A DNA stretch of 64,000 nt from Fomitopsis serialis. Its lineage: Eukaryota; Basidiomycota; Agaricomycetes; Polyporales; Fomitopsidaceae. A program made the translations under genes and the position numbers. The notes below the pieces were generated by a model that saw nothing but the letters and a program-made list of their open reading frames with translations, made no database searches and had not been told where the DNA came from. This document shows, in pieces, positions 44,403 to 56,025 of this stretch (its first letter is position 1; every line of letters starts with the position of its first letter). The DNA lies in the NCBI RefSeq assembly GCF_022376445.1, contig NW_025955086.1:57782-121781 (forward strand), in the 5' to 3' direction.

Positions 44403-44762
44403 ATGCAACCGCGGCGACATCAGAGGCTGTCCGAAGGGAGTGGTATGATCGTGTATCTACAGATTACAGGGAGACCACACGCAGCGCGAGGTACAGTCGA
44501 AGCTGTCCCGGCGCGCGCAGCTCCGCACGGTCGGAGCTCCCGCCGCCGTTTGATGACGACGGGCGTGTTGATCTGGAAGTCGGGGCCAGTGGGGGTGGTG
44601 AGGAAAGTCATCGGCGAGGGCCCAGGAGCGGAGGAGAGTGCAGTTGAGGCGGCGGTCTGCTGCTTCTCAACGAGCGCGCAGTATGCCATCTGGCGAGAAG
44701 TCGCCAAAGGCTTCAACCCGTCCGCTTCGGAAGTCGGACAGGATGTGCTCCTCGAGAAGTAG
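44403..44762 (+). CDS. Small open frame, unidentified
   Basis: A 119-residue frame ends with a well-composed stretch ('LIWKSGPVGVVRKVIGEGP', 'SAQYAIWREVAKGFNPSASE') and a TAG at 44760-44762. It lies inside the candidate element between the inverted third copy and block copy 2. No family and no splice partner were found. It may be the 3' end of another captured gene. Confidence 0.25.
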   Translation: MQPRRHQRLSEGSGMIVYLQITGRPHAARGTVEAVPARAAPHGRSSRRRLMTTGVLIWKSGPVGVVRKVIGEGPGAEESAVEAAVCCFSTSAQYAIWREVAKGFNPSASEVGQDVLLEK

Positions 44763-45598
44763 ACGGTATAGGCATAGCATATGAAGTGCTGTCACGCGAA
44801 AGAAGATTAGCCATTGTGCCTAATCGGGTTCACTATGTCATTCACCTGTGGATATTCCAGAGCAGCCGGGGAGTTGTTTGGTGGCGGGACGGCCTGCCGA
44901 AAGGACTTGAGGAGGCGATGGAAAGTGTGTGCCCATAGCCGTGCGATGAGATTGCAATTGGTCGATGTTGCGCAATGACCGCCTCTGTGCAGCCGGTTGG
45001 ATGTCCTCTGTACAGTGTTTCAACGCGCGCCGGAATAGTTTATTCGGGGTGCTTGTGGACATACTGTACTCGGACTCTTTGGGGTCGCCACGCAGCCTTC
45101 CACACAACTTGCAAGTCGCCGGTGCGGAAGAAACCATGCGTCGTCGCGTGGCCAAGGCGTGCGGACGGCCGCAAGGCACTGGGAAGGGATTCTACTAGAG
45201 CGCATGAGCGATGGCGTGGGTGAGGACGTAGAGCACGAGGGTTGCGATGCGGGCGAGCAGATGCAGCGTGCGGGAAAGCAGACACATAGGACGAGGGCGG
45301 ACGCGTAGCGCGCCGGTGTGAAGGGCGCGCGGGAATACGCACGAGAGTCATCTCGTACTCCTTCGTGGCCAACGGCGGCGAGAGAGATGGCTGACGAGCG
45401 AGATGTGCGCAAGAGATAGTAGGGGCGCATCGAGCAAGATCGTGAGTGAAGGAGAAAGGAGACAGTCAGCGAGGGCGAAGCGGGTGGACAAGCACCGGGT
45501 AAGCAGGTGACCGGCGTGTGTGTTGGCGTACAGCGATGGAGTGTGGGCGGCGAAAGGGAGCATGGACTCGGGAGGGAATCTGCAGAGCCAATGTCCGT

Positions 45599-46849
45599 GA
45601 GGACATTCTCGCTCAAGGTTGAATTCCTATACACTTACGGTGTGGGGTGTGTGTGTGGAATCGAGGACCGACTGTTTCTGAACGAGAACCGCCCAGATCA
45701 GGCGAACGAAAGGTGGTGGAGGGACGGACCACCTGCCCTGAACAGGCTAGGGACGTATTTCGCGCCGAGCCTCCATCCTACTCGAGGTTGCGCAAGGCCA
45801 AGAGCCCGTCATGGTGCAGCGGGGCTATAGCAGCCAGGTCCGGCGTAAAATCCGGTAATAACAACGATCGCAGGGCACAGAGTGAGCCCGCGAAGCTTGG
45901 AGCACGCGCATAGGACGCACCAGAGGTCCATCCCGTCGAAGCAGATGTTCTTTATGCGGAGAAACTTGAGGAGGTGGAAGTAGGTGAGGAGTATCTCCTG
46001 CGCATCCTTGTCCGTCTCGAACATACCCCGCCAAAGTTGATCCTCAGGCTCTCAATCTCGTGCAGCCGGGATCGCGGGGAGCATCGCGCGCGAGGTTCAG
46101 CGACATGTGGAGGATCGCATCGAGAGCGCCACGTGCGAGTCCATCACCCGTTTTGTGAAGCTTGCGAAGCGGCAGTTCTCGGAATAGCTGGGTGAGTGGG
46201 CGGTGCGGACATTGTTGGGGACGGAGTGCCGAACGACGGGGAAAGAAAGCGGGCGAGCGGTGGCCGTTCCAGAGGCAAGCAAGGACGGACTCCCAGACGT
46301 CGAGGGGAAAGCTGTGAGTGAGACGACATGGTGTATGTCCACAGGGATCAACGTGGCTTTGGACTGCAGAAGCGTCAGGGTACGCTGCGGTTCCGTGTCA
46401 CTGTAGTGCTCACCATGCACCAGCGTCCGCGCAGGCTGCCATGCGTGGCTCGGGCCACGACGCGTCTGAGATGTTATCAGGAACGGGTAGTGGTCCTCTT
46501 CGCGCGAGGACCGCCGAACGAGAGGGTAAGCGAGCAGGTGTAGGCAGGCGATGAGCAAGGCGAGCAGGTGTAGGCAGTTGAGGAGCGGTGACCGCACGCG
46601 GTAAAGCCGGTGGTAGTCGTCTCGCAGTTTCTGCTTCTTGGCAGGCGGCACATCCGTGTAACAGCGGCCGACGGGATCGTCGCGCGCAAGACGGCGTTGG
46701 CGACCACGACATTCACCCCTTCGTAACGGGAGTGGCAGCAAACCAGGGACACGTGCCCCGTTACTCTGAACGCACGTCCCGTACACGTCTCCTCCGCTCC
46801 TCCTTGCTTCCCTCACGATCAATCCTTTGCGACGGCCGCCCTTCACCTT
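45599..46849 (-). pseudogene. F-box/LRR-like pseudogene inside block copy 2
   Basis: Same features as in copy 1, shifted by 30899 bases: F-box-like 'FPLDVWESVLACLWNGHR' near 46310-46254 and 'FLRIKNICFDGMDLWCVLCA' near 45990-45930. One shared frame differs by a Val-to-Ala change near 46124. The same stops are present, so it was dead before the duplication. Confidence 0.45.
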
Positions 46850-46863
46850 CTCTCCTTACCATC

Positions 46864-47728
46864 ATGGCTTCGACACAATCTCTAAACCCGCCGCCAGGCA
46901 GCAGCAATGAGAAGGCACCAGAGTTCACACCATCGTCCTCAGAAGCACCGCAGGACGCTGTGGACGTTACTCCGGACCGGCCTGCTGAAGAGACATGGGA
47001 GGACATCCCCGAGGAGATCATATCTTTGAGCATCCGTACACGAGTTCGGCTCACCGACAATGACTTGAAGGTCCGTCCACACAGATTTCGCGTGTAGAGC
47101 CCGACGCCCAGGGAACCTGCAGGTGATGCCCTCGGAGACGTTACGTCTGCAACAAGAGCAGAATGCCACGAAGGAGAAGATTCGGGACAATGGGGAGAAG
47201 ATCACGCAGGACAAGGTCTTGCCTTACCTTGTGGCGAATATAGTCGAGGTACGCCCGCTCAGTCACCTTAGTAAGGCTACCAGCTAACAGAAGCAGATTC
47301 TGGACGTGAATTCTGAAACTGAGGACGGCAGCGCGAACCGAGACCTTGACTCTATGCGCAAGGGGAGATTCGCCGTCATCAAGCCCTCGACACAACAAAC
47401 CGTCTTCTTCCCGCTCACCGACCTCGTCCCGCCCGAGAATCTCAGACCCGGCGATCCCGTTGGCACCAATAAGGATTCGTATCTGGTGCCTGACACGCTC
47501 CCGGCAGCTCGCGGGTGAAGGGCGATAGAGGTGGATGGGCGGCCGGCGGGACCTACGCTGACATCGAGGGCTGGAGAAGCAGATCGAGGGGCTAATTGAG
47601 GCGATTGTCCTGCTCGTGGAGCGAGCGGACGGGCTCAAGGCGCCTGGCATCAAGCCTCCGAAGGGTTCTCTCATGTATGGTCCTCCCGGTGCGTCAGTCC
47701 CGACGATGTCTGGTCGCGGTCTGCTCAG
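46864..47728 (+). pseudogene. RPT5: 26S proteasome regulatory ATPase Rpt5 (PSMC3) 5' fragment, copy 2
   Basis: Exons 46864-47070, 47123-47248 and 47297-47688 correspond base for base to copy 1, with the same frameshifts and the same end at the intron after 'LMYGPPG' (47689-47728). The only difference seen near it is one base at the intron's right edge (C in copy 1 at 16829, G here). Both copies therefore share a single capture and decay history and separated recently. Confidence 0.9.
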
Positions 47729-48659
47729 GTTTGTATGGTAGGCAGGGTCGATAAGTGCCGTTTGGGTCTGGTTACGTCTTCGATCATATCATGGTCCTCG
47801 ACACCTTCTAACCTACGCGTCTGCAGGACATCGTCTGGTTCGTCCCTCTCGACCGGATTGAGTTCGTCATGAAGGCCACCATTTTCAAGAGTTTTTGCAA
47901 CCGCCACAACGCCGCAATGGCGCAGGCTTCCATCTCCCCGCCCACTCGGGTGCCCCCATGGCCCGCACCCAGTCCCGCGCGGCCTCCGTCACGAGTCCCT
48001 TTACTACAACCGTGTGTCGTTCATCGCGTCGTTCGCAGGGCCGGCTTCGGCACAAACGTCTCGATGAAGCCGGAGGTGCTTCCCACCTCCCATGTGGCAC
48101 ACGAGGAAGAGTCGTTTGGCAACCGTCTCGTCTGAGAATCGTCCGACGCGCAGGTACGTCGTTAACCGGAACCCTGATAGACTTCCGCAATAACTCCGCA
48201 CAGATCTTCGTGTTCGGATTCCGCAAATCGTCCTCGCCGCGATGACGCACCGGAAGCTGTATGGCATCGACTCTGCGGACGGCGCGGTGAACGGTGGGCG
48301 ATGGAGATGCGCCGCAGGTCGTGTTGGTCACTCAGAGGAAGGCGGGCAGCGTGTCTCGGAGCTGATGGCTGGAGCTGGCGCTGACCTATGGGACGATTGA
48401 AGTGTCTTGTGGGCATGACCCTCTTCCATGTGGACGCGCTGGCGGGCGAACATGCAAGAGGCGTGCTGGTATCTGCTGATGGATTCGACATCATTGCCTG
48501 GCCCGTCATTGAAGTGTACTTGCTCCGCAGCGGCTCCCAAGAACCCGTCGTCATGCTAGATGAGTTCGTGCAGTTTCGCAACCTATGGTACCTATCATAC
48601 TGAGCACAGAGCCAGGCGCACGTCTATCTTCGAAACGGAAGAAATCAAGGAAGCCTCTG

Positions 48660-49024
48660 TCAACTCGTCCCATCCATCTTCTCCCTTCGTAACGGTGCTT
48701 CCGGCCAGCGTCGATTCTCCGGACACAGAACCTCGTCCGAGGTCGACTCCACCGACAAGCATATAACCAACATCACCTGGACGTTTGGCTTCGCTCCCGG
48801 CGAAGACAACCTCTCCATAGGCACATTGCATCCCTCGGCAAGGTTCCAGGTAACCGTGCGACATTGTCGTCACGCGAATTGCACCGTCATATGCGTTCGT
48901 CGTGCTGAGTGAGAGCTTCAACAAGGTTCAGCTTGTCTTGACTGTGGCCGGGCTAGCACTCGCCATCGTCATCACGAAATTCATGGTGAGGAAGGAGCGA
49001 CTGCGTGAGCGGTGGTATGACTAG
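48660..49024 (+). pseudogene. 3' end of an unidentified membrane protein gene
   Basis: In copy 2 a frame runs 'SYAFVVLSESFNKVQL', then a hydrophobic helix 'VLTVAGLALAIVITKFMV', then a basic tail 'RKERLRERWYD' and a TAG at 49022-49024. This is a typical C-terminal transmembrane anchor with a short cytosolic tail. Upstream 'TNITWTFGFAPGEDNLSIG' is in a different phase, so the gene is broken or an intron was missed. Copy 1 is cut inside the helix at 18052. Confidence 0.4.
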
Positions 49025-49295
49025 ACTGCGTGCGTTGAATTGTATTATTATTGTAATCACCTGGCGTCCGAAAACATTCGGTTTCCCTGTCGATGCTGCA
49101 CCAGTGTAGCTGTCTCGATGGTACATGACAGCCATGTCTTGACCATTGCCGCGATTACTCAGTCTTTCCGCGTCGTCGCCCTATGGTTGACGGGACCATG
49201 TACTCCTGTCCCCATCCGCTGCTCCTACGGGCATGCTCCTTGGCTCGGCCTAAACACATGTATTACGTCGTGTTCTACATTAAGTGCCTACTACG

Positions 49296-49360
49296 GTCAG
49301 GCAAGGAGATTCTGAGGCACGAATGTTGAAGGGATTGTCTACGTCTGCTTAGGGAGATTA
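49296..49360 (-). repeat. Right terminal inverted repeat
   Basis: Reverse complement of the left repeat at 42503-42567 (56 of 65 positions). Sequence outside (49361 on) shows no relation to the left flank. Confidence 0.7.
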
Positions 49361-49903
49361 CTAGTACTACATGCCCGCAGGCACCTTGCTTGTGGCCAGT
49401 CCCAGTCCTTACATTATTCGAAATAGCTTAGGCCTGCCTAAGATAGTGCGTCTCGAGTGCCATCCGACTGTTGGGATCCAACAGGCTCCTAACAGTCGGT
49501 CGTGGATATGTGATCATAGTAGGCTCGTCGACCTGCGCAGGGAGCAACAATGTCTCAGGCGGACAACGTTCACGACGAACATCTGGCTAAATCATTATAT
49601 CTTACCATGTCTGACCGGCTAACAGTGCGTCGGACGAATGGCGCTACCGCTGTCATGGAGCCTTGGGTAGCATATTTTCAGGCCCCAACTTGGTCAAGGA
49701 GTCCGAGATAATGACCGACAATCTGTGCATCACACAGACAAAAATGATAAGGAAGTCAAGCATTATGATTCAAGCTCGTTAACGGTCGCTAGGATGCACT
49801 TTCGGCGATGGATGCATATGTGTAGCAAGAAGTTAGTTTATTCGGATTATACTATCGTAACTCGACAGACTACTGGTTACACGAGTGTAGAGCTGGCCGT
49901 GTA
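49361..49903. other. No recognisable gene; downstream of the GEN1-like gene
   Basis: Short frames only. AT-rich sequence near 49720-49880 may be the 3' flank of the minus-strand nuclease gene. Confidence 0.3.
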
Positions 49904-52857
49904 TCACGTAAGATCGATGATTTCGTTAGGATCCGCTACTACTCGTTCTCGTACCAAGGGTCTCCCAGTGGGTCTCGTTCTAGATCTCGCCGACGTACCA
50001 GTGTGGCCTACTGACGCTTTCGGCGCTGTCACTTCTGTATGTCTCACCAGCAGGGGTGAGGCTGTCTTGGGCTTTCGAGCGTTCTCCGGCTCCGAGTCAC
50101 TTGATATAGATATCGTCGACACATCAGAGAAGTGTTTGCGCCGCGACGGCGATGAGGATGGCGCTTTCGTGGCAGGAGGCTGGCGCACTGGCGACGGCCC
50201 GAGGGGAAAGGACACAACTGCAAACTGATCACCTTCACTGGACGATGAGACGGATATGAGGGACCTCGGCCGTGATGTGCCCTGTTTACGTGGCGATGTA
50301 TGCTTCTGAGATTTGCGGGGGGATTTCTGGAGTGGCCCGTCGTCGTTAGCTGGGTCATTGTGCGTGCCGGCCGGAGACTGGCCGCGGGTCCACGATCGCT
50401 TTGCATGCAGACGACGAATGTTCCGATTCGCACTATCGGCTGCGAATAATACCGCAGACGCCTGTCTGTCGTCGTCGATGTCACTGTCGGGGGTGCTGAT
50501 GGTGGTTGACTTCGCCTTGTTTGGTTTACTGCTCATACGCACGGGCTGTTCAACGACTCCGGAGAACACCTTGATGCTGCCGGTTTGTTCAGGGACTGGA
50601 GCCATGATAGCTGGTTTTCCCTTGGCGGCGCAGGCGTTTGGCGTCGGTCTGGTTGGAGTCGGAGACCCGTCTGAACTCTCTTCTTCGTACTCCAAGCCTA
50701 ACACCGCGACATCCTTCCCTGCCTTTGCCTTTGACCCGAAGGCGTTGCTCCGTTTGACCTTGGAACCACGTGCGGTGCTACGAGCGTTCACTGCCACCTT
50801 TTCGGTCGTACGCATCTCCTGGATTCTTTCGAATCCCTCCACAAGGTCCGGCCGCGCGATGCGTATCATGCACGCGGGCATCCAGATCCTGAGGTGATCC
50901 TTAGGATTGGGTGGCGGTTTCGGTAAACGCTTCTTTCCTTGAACAACGCCGTCCGATTCGTCTCCTTCTAGCACGTTTGAGCCGCTGTCCAACCCCGTTG
51001 CCAATGCAGTACGGAGACCCCTCAGCCCGGATTCAGATAGTCGAACGAGATGTACAGGGGCAACCTCGATACGATACTCGAGAACATTATCTGTGGATGT
51101 ATGTTGCCGAGACGAGTGGATCTTGACGATGAGCTTGTCTTCGTCGCCTTCATCCTCGGTGTCGCAGTCGGTACGTCCGGCGCGTTTAGGCGAGCTCAGG
51201 TGGAGCGAGGAGAAATGCTTCGTGATAATCGACGACGGCGTCCCAGGCACATGGCGCTCCCTATTCTTGTCTTTCCTCGTAGGGGTGGCAGGATGGAGCA
51301 ACACTGAGCGGGCTGCCTGAGACATAGTGCGCATGTCCTCCGACAACGCGACGCGTCTGAGTATCCGCAGCACTACAGCAGGCCAAAGGATTGTGCGAAA
51401 ACGCTTCATGATGGTCTCCTTGACGCCCCATTCGAAGTACATTTCGCACAAGCCAGCAATCTTTCCTAGGTCAGGCTCTTTCTCCCAGTCAAGCATCGTG
51501 ATCTTCGGCACGCGGCCTTTGGAAGCTGCCTCCGACTCGGACGTGACAGGGTTTGTGTACGATAATAGGACATCGATGTCGGGAAAGTCCTCAGGGATCT
51601 TCTTCGCCAGCGCAGTGTACTCTTGCTGAGGATTCCACGCGCATTTGTGTGGAGCTCAATGCGCACTTCCTCGACCCATACGCGTAGGAAGGCACGGAGC
51701 TCCGAGCGCGGTAGTGTGCGCGCTGCGTTGTAAAGGCTATCGCCGAAACCGCAACGTGCGAGCCCGTGCGCAATCGTGGAACCACACCCGATGAGACCGG
51801 CGGGATGGTAGTCGCCCCCACAGAGGATGCCCATGAGGATTAGTCCGCCATGTGTGAGCTCAATTGAGGGGTGCGTAAGTATTGCGTGCGAGGTGTACGT
51901 CGCAACGTGATTGCCGTCTTCGACGCCCGCACTATTTTTGAGGGCATGCGCGCGGTTACCATACAGTGTCGTGCTTGGACTACCAAACAGAAATCATCAG
52001 TATCAAGGTCTAGGGATGCTATAAGAGATGGGCGATACGAAAGTGGGTAGGTTCGACACAAACACGTGAGTATTTGCGGCGAGACTATGAAAGTGGGAAG
52101 AATGTAACGGGACATTGCGAATTTGCATGCGCAAATTATGGCGATGGTTCCCTGAGGGCATCCAACTGCAAGTACTCAGCTCATAACAGAGATAGAGTAG
52201 ACAGTTTCCAGACTTGCTACCTAGACCGATATGCACGTAAATTAGTGGGAGAACCACTCACTTCCGGACAATCATCTTCGCTCCAAAAAGGAATGCATCC
52301 ACATCGTCGGTGTACACAGCGTCAATGACACCGATGTGATTCAAATAAGCGAGCTCTGCCTCCGCTTCTCCAGGTGCCTATCAGCCAAAGCGCGTTGATA
52401 TATGCAGTGAGTTGAAACGTAGTAGGGATGCTACCCACCATGCACCACTCAAAACCAAATGCGTTGATGATCTCTTGCATGCCTTGTATCATCCAATGGT
52501 TTTTCCCACTGATCCTGTTGCCGCGCTTGGTTCGGGCCTCTTTGGTCCGTCGAATACAAAGAGCGGTAGAAATGGGGCACTCATGAGCCTGGTGCATCTG
52601 AAGAACAGTGTTCGAAGTTCGGGGTTCTCCCCTGCCCGCCCGCCATGCGCTGCATGATAGAACCAGATGCTTGCGTCAATGCCGACACGGAAACCGCGCA
52701 CTCCGTCTGGGTTGGCCTCGAAGCCGTCGACGACAGCTAGATGGGTAAGAGAACGCGTGTCTCCCGCCGGACGGAGAATCTACCCGATTGTCAACATTCC
52801 CACCATCTAGAGGTTGCAAGAAGAAGCACGTACATCCCACAGACCAGCAACACCCAT
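49904..52857 (-). pseudogene. GEN1/XPG-family structure-specific nuclease with two frameshifts
   Basis: Minus-strand exons 52857-52834, 52779-52439, 52377-52262 and 51979-49904. It starts 'MGVAGLWD' and 'ILRPAGDTRSLTHLAVVDGF'. The XPG N-terminal domain has 'GFRVGIDASIWFYHAAHGG' and 'LFVFDGPKRP'; the I-domain has 'APGEAEAELAYLNHIGVIDA' and 'YTDDVDAFLFGAKM'; then 'LMGILCGGDYHPAGLIGCG'. All the acidic metal ligands expected in FEN1/GEN1 enzymes, which cut branched DNA, are present. A long Ser/Pro-rich tail with a chromo-like piece ('LEYRIEVAPVHLVRL') ends at 49904-49906. One base is missing after 'GPKRPE' (about 52530), and the frame shifts again near 51628 before 'QQEYTALAKKIPEDFPDIDV'. Intron 3 is 282 nt, about five times normal. 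With only two single-base lesions, sequencing error or very recent death are both possible. Confidence 0.8.
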
Positions 52858-53599
52858 CGAGTTGAGTAGGTCTGATACGGGCGGGTTTCAGTGGAACCCG
52901 GACAAGGCGCTTATAGGTCCGATCCTGGGCGGCCATAACCCGCCCAAATAGGGTGCCTATGTCCGATCCTGGTGCGGCCGAGCTCCGATCCATATGTGGC
53001 CGTACAGGCTGTCGTGTCCGCATGTCCTATCGGCATGCGGACATAGGCAACCTTGTGGTCGCTGTCAATTTTCGGTGGGGAAAGCATCCTAGGTGAAGTT
53101 CACGCCGTACTACTAGTAAATGCAGCTAACTTCGGTACACCGATTCCTCTATAGATGACACGGAGCTCGGCGAATCCGTCAATATCAAAGAAGAAGATTC
53201 AGTGTAGACGAAGACCTACCATACAGGGCCAAGCAGCTGCGGAGAAAGGCAAGTCATACTTCGGGTTTCAAGTGGTTTATTCCATGACTGATGATGGTGT
53301 CGGTGAATCCTGGTGAGTAGCGATGACCATGCGGGCGGGATTGATGCACGACGAAGGGCGGGGGCGAACTAAAGACGAAGTTGCCAGAGGACGAAGTGCA
53401 CGTACGTCCGTCTGCTATCCTGCAACATTGTCTTGAGATTCTTGCATGATGCAAAGCGACGCGAACGACGAGGATATTACCATGAGGCTACCGTCTATTG
53501 TTGACTGTCGGTCTCCATTCATACGAAAACCAAGCGAATGCTCTTGCCACGGTATGCTGCCGATATTCGTACCACCCACCATAACTTGATACGAATGTC
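52858..53599. other. No recognisable gene
   Basis: Presumably includes the promoter of the minus-strand nuclease gene and the start of the following plus-strand pseudogene. Nothing specific seen. Confidence 0.3.
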
Positions 53600-55660
53600 T
53601 TACCAGTGCCCAATGAGGACGGCGGGTCAGATATCTTGTCGTGCACGCCTACCCATGGGGATCGCGCCAGCGGCCAGGAAACGGCTGCCTCTTCTTCAGC
53701 TATCAACAGCCTCGCGTCGTTTCACGCGGAAGAATGGCTCGGTATCGGCAAAACACGGAGCAACGGGATTCCGGTTCACGTTCGCCACGCCAGGGATCAT
53801 GCGCGTACGATCCCGCAGAGCCTGCGATCCACATTCATTCCGAAAACATCCCTCACCGTCGATGCACTTCTTTGCTTTCAACCTCCGCTGCGGCCACCTA
53901 CCACTTCCGCCTCGGTCGGGGTGCGTTTCAGCCAAGACTTACCCTCTGTCTTGGTCCAAGACAATGACTTTATGCTCGATGAGGAGGCCCTACAGCATAT
54001 CATGAGTGCTGTCGAGCAGGTCAGCAGCCTACGCCAGATCTCAACGATGCCTGGCTTAGTGGGGCTCGTTCAACATACCTCCCTTCCGACGTTCTGGGTG
54101 ATACCCACTTTGGGTCGAAGCCCTCCTGGCGAACTCGAGACGTCAGAGCGGAAACACAAGAAGTGGCTCCGAGCGTCTGCATGGCTCAACCGTGTAGCCG
54201 ACGGCAATCGAAGCTGCGTGATGCTCGCTGACTGGAAAGCGCAGGGAGACATGGACGAGTGTGGCTTGGGATTCGACTGTCCCCGGCTTTAGTAGCCCAG
54301 TGCTATTGACCACCGAAGACCTGGCATCCCTCCTTTCCGATCAGTGGGTCAACGGTGACATGGTTAATGCTGGGCTGGATTCTCATCTCCCGACGACTCT
54401 CAGAGAACAGCCGTACTCGCGTCGTGCTCTGCCTATTCAAGTTGAAGAACTCGTGTTCACCCTGTTCGTACACAACTCCCGCTGGACGGTTCTTGTCATA
54501 TCACTCCCTACGTATACCTATACGTACTGCGACTCTAAGAATGCTGCCGCCAAACCGCCGAACAAAACGATCAAACTTCTTGAGTGGTGGCTGGTCATCT
54601 GTGCTCTGACCTTGTCGCAAAATCACTCATCGTGTCGCCTTCGCCCTCTTGGTATGCCCCGAGACAGGCAGACTGCGACTCATGTGGGATCGTTTGTTAT
54701 AGTCTTATCGCCGCAAAGCTTCTTCATTAAGAACCATGGACACAATCGACATCAGCCCAGCATCGAATGGAGTGGTATCTTCGGCTTTCCGAAGCGCTGC
54801 AAAATGCTAGCGAGGTATGTGCATGATCCTGTTCTGAGTCTCCTTGTATCTCACCGATGCTTGGTCATCTTCAGGATCCGTCAGAAATGCTGCGACGGAC
54901 ACAGACGGTGACGTCTGTGACTCGGACCCTGCTATCATACCTTCATCAGTCGACTCTACCACCTTCCCTTCCACGTCGTCTGGGACCCGACTCGGCAAGC
55001 GCAAACACGAGAAGACGTCATCGACCTCTACACTAAAGCCTCCATGTACACCCACTACTGCGACGAAGGCTAGGGCTTCTGCTGCACTCGCTCAAGCTGT
55101 CGCTGACTCGTCAGAGGGTGATTAGGACTCCCAGGATGCTCGATCCAAAGCCGATCAGCGGGGCCAGAAAACAGGAGCAGGGTGAGACGTACCACAGGAG
55201 GCGCATCATCTCAGCGGATACCGTCTACGGAGAGCGCGTCAGACTCTGCCGACTCTTCCCTTCAGGCTTCGCGTCAAGGCAGGGCAGAGTCGAAGCGTGG
55301 CACGAAAACATCATCATCGTGGTCGAAGCAGAAAGCCTGCGCAATCGTGTTCACGATGGGACTTTCAAAATCAATTACAGCAAGCTACAGTCGTTTCGAG
55401 ACAGGGTCCGTGTGGACGAACCCATGCCGAGTTCAAGGCGAACGACATTCTAGCAGTACGGTGCTCGGCATGTGCGGAGTGGTTGACTATGCGTGTACCT
55501 TACGAAATCAAGAATGGGAAGACTCATCGTGCTACGAAAAAGTGTCTACGCAATGCTGCGTCTGGGCGATCAAACATCTCACTACAGAAGACGTTCGCTA
55601 GCAATGCACGTCCCGCGAAACCCAAGCCTATCCACACCAGGCAGCGTCTTGCCCTATAAT
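53600..55660 (+). pseudogene. Ulp1-like cysteine protease of transposon type, broken
   Basis: N-terminal frame (53606-54260) ends 'KHKKWLRASAWLNRVADG'. One extra base near 54257 separates it from 'WDSTVPGFSSPVLLTTEDLA', 'SLLSDQWVNGDMVNAGLDS', 'NSRWTVLVISL' and 'YCDSKN'. A further shift near 54665 leads to 'QADCDSCGIVCYSL', the expected catalytic Cys region. Later pieces are 'DILAVRCSACAEWLTMRVPY' and 'KTHRATKKC', a zinc-ligand-like C..C...H..C motif near 55450-55545. This order is that of the Ulp1-like proteins found in multicopy agaricomycete elements; Ulp1 enzymes remove SUMO. The usual catalytic His before Trp is Arg here ('NSRW'). Several stops follow 55120. Not functional as it stands. 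Confidence 0.6.
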
Positions 55661-56025
55661 CATAGAGTAACCGACGTGCCGAAACCACCAATGGTATAGG
55701 GCCAGCCGACGGCGGCCGACGCTTTGTACACAACCCACATCCGTTGATTGGCCGACCGTCGGCTACAAAAGAAACCGAGCGGCTGTACGCAGCTTGTACT
55801 AGGGCGCGTCTACGTGCGCGGCGCCAGGCCCTTGCAAGAGGCGGGCATTTCATGCGCGGATTGCGTGGCGGATTGGCCATGATGAAGACATCTACCCGGG
55901 TCGGCCGGGCTTTCTTTCGCAGCGAGCGCATTGCCTAAGTGACAAGTCGACTGGGAGAAAGCGAGCTGAGTGTCGCAAACACTGAATAATGTAGTGGTGT
56001 AGCCAGAACGTGTGTAGTAGTACTA
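55661..56025. repeat. GCCGAC-motif cluster and flank
   Basis: From 55670 to 55770 the words AACCGAC, CAGCCGACGGCGGCCGAC, TTGGCCGACCGTCGGC and CCAATGG recur, many self-complementary. The same vocabulary fills 57250-57920. The remainder up to 56025 has no gene. Confidence 0.5.

Larger units (their letters stand above)
44995..48939 (+). repeat. 3.95 kb near-identical direct repeat, copy 2 (partner 14096-18052)
   Basis: Same content as copy 1, with 12 bases missing near 48573 between two CAG triplets. Left junction is at the shared 'GCCGGTT.GATGTCC' near 44990. On the right the sequence continues into the end of a membrane protein gene that copy 1 lacks, which makes copy 2 the more complete version. 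Confidence 0.9.
42503..49360. mobile_element. Candidate TIR-bounded element carrying captured gene fragments
   Basis: The ends are 65-base inverted repeats (42503-42567 and 49296-49360) with 9 mismatches, both containing 'GCAGACGTAGACAAT' and 'TTCGTGCCTCAG'. Both ends are preceded by TA outside, compatible with a TA target, but no longer target duplication is visible. Inside are the Rpt5 5' fragment, an F-box/LRR-like fragment, part of a membrane protein gene and internal inverted copies. No transposase is recognisable, so it would be non-autonomous. This is the form seen in Pack-type elements of plants. Alternative: two unrelated relics of one element family that happen to flank a segmental duplication. 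Confidence 0.5.
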
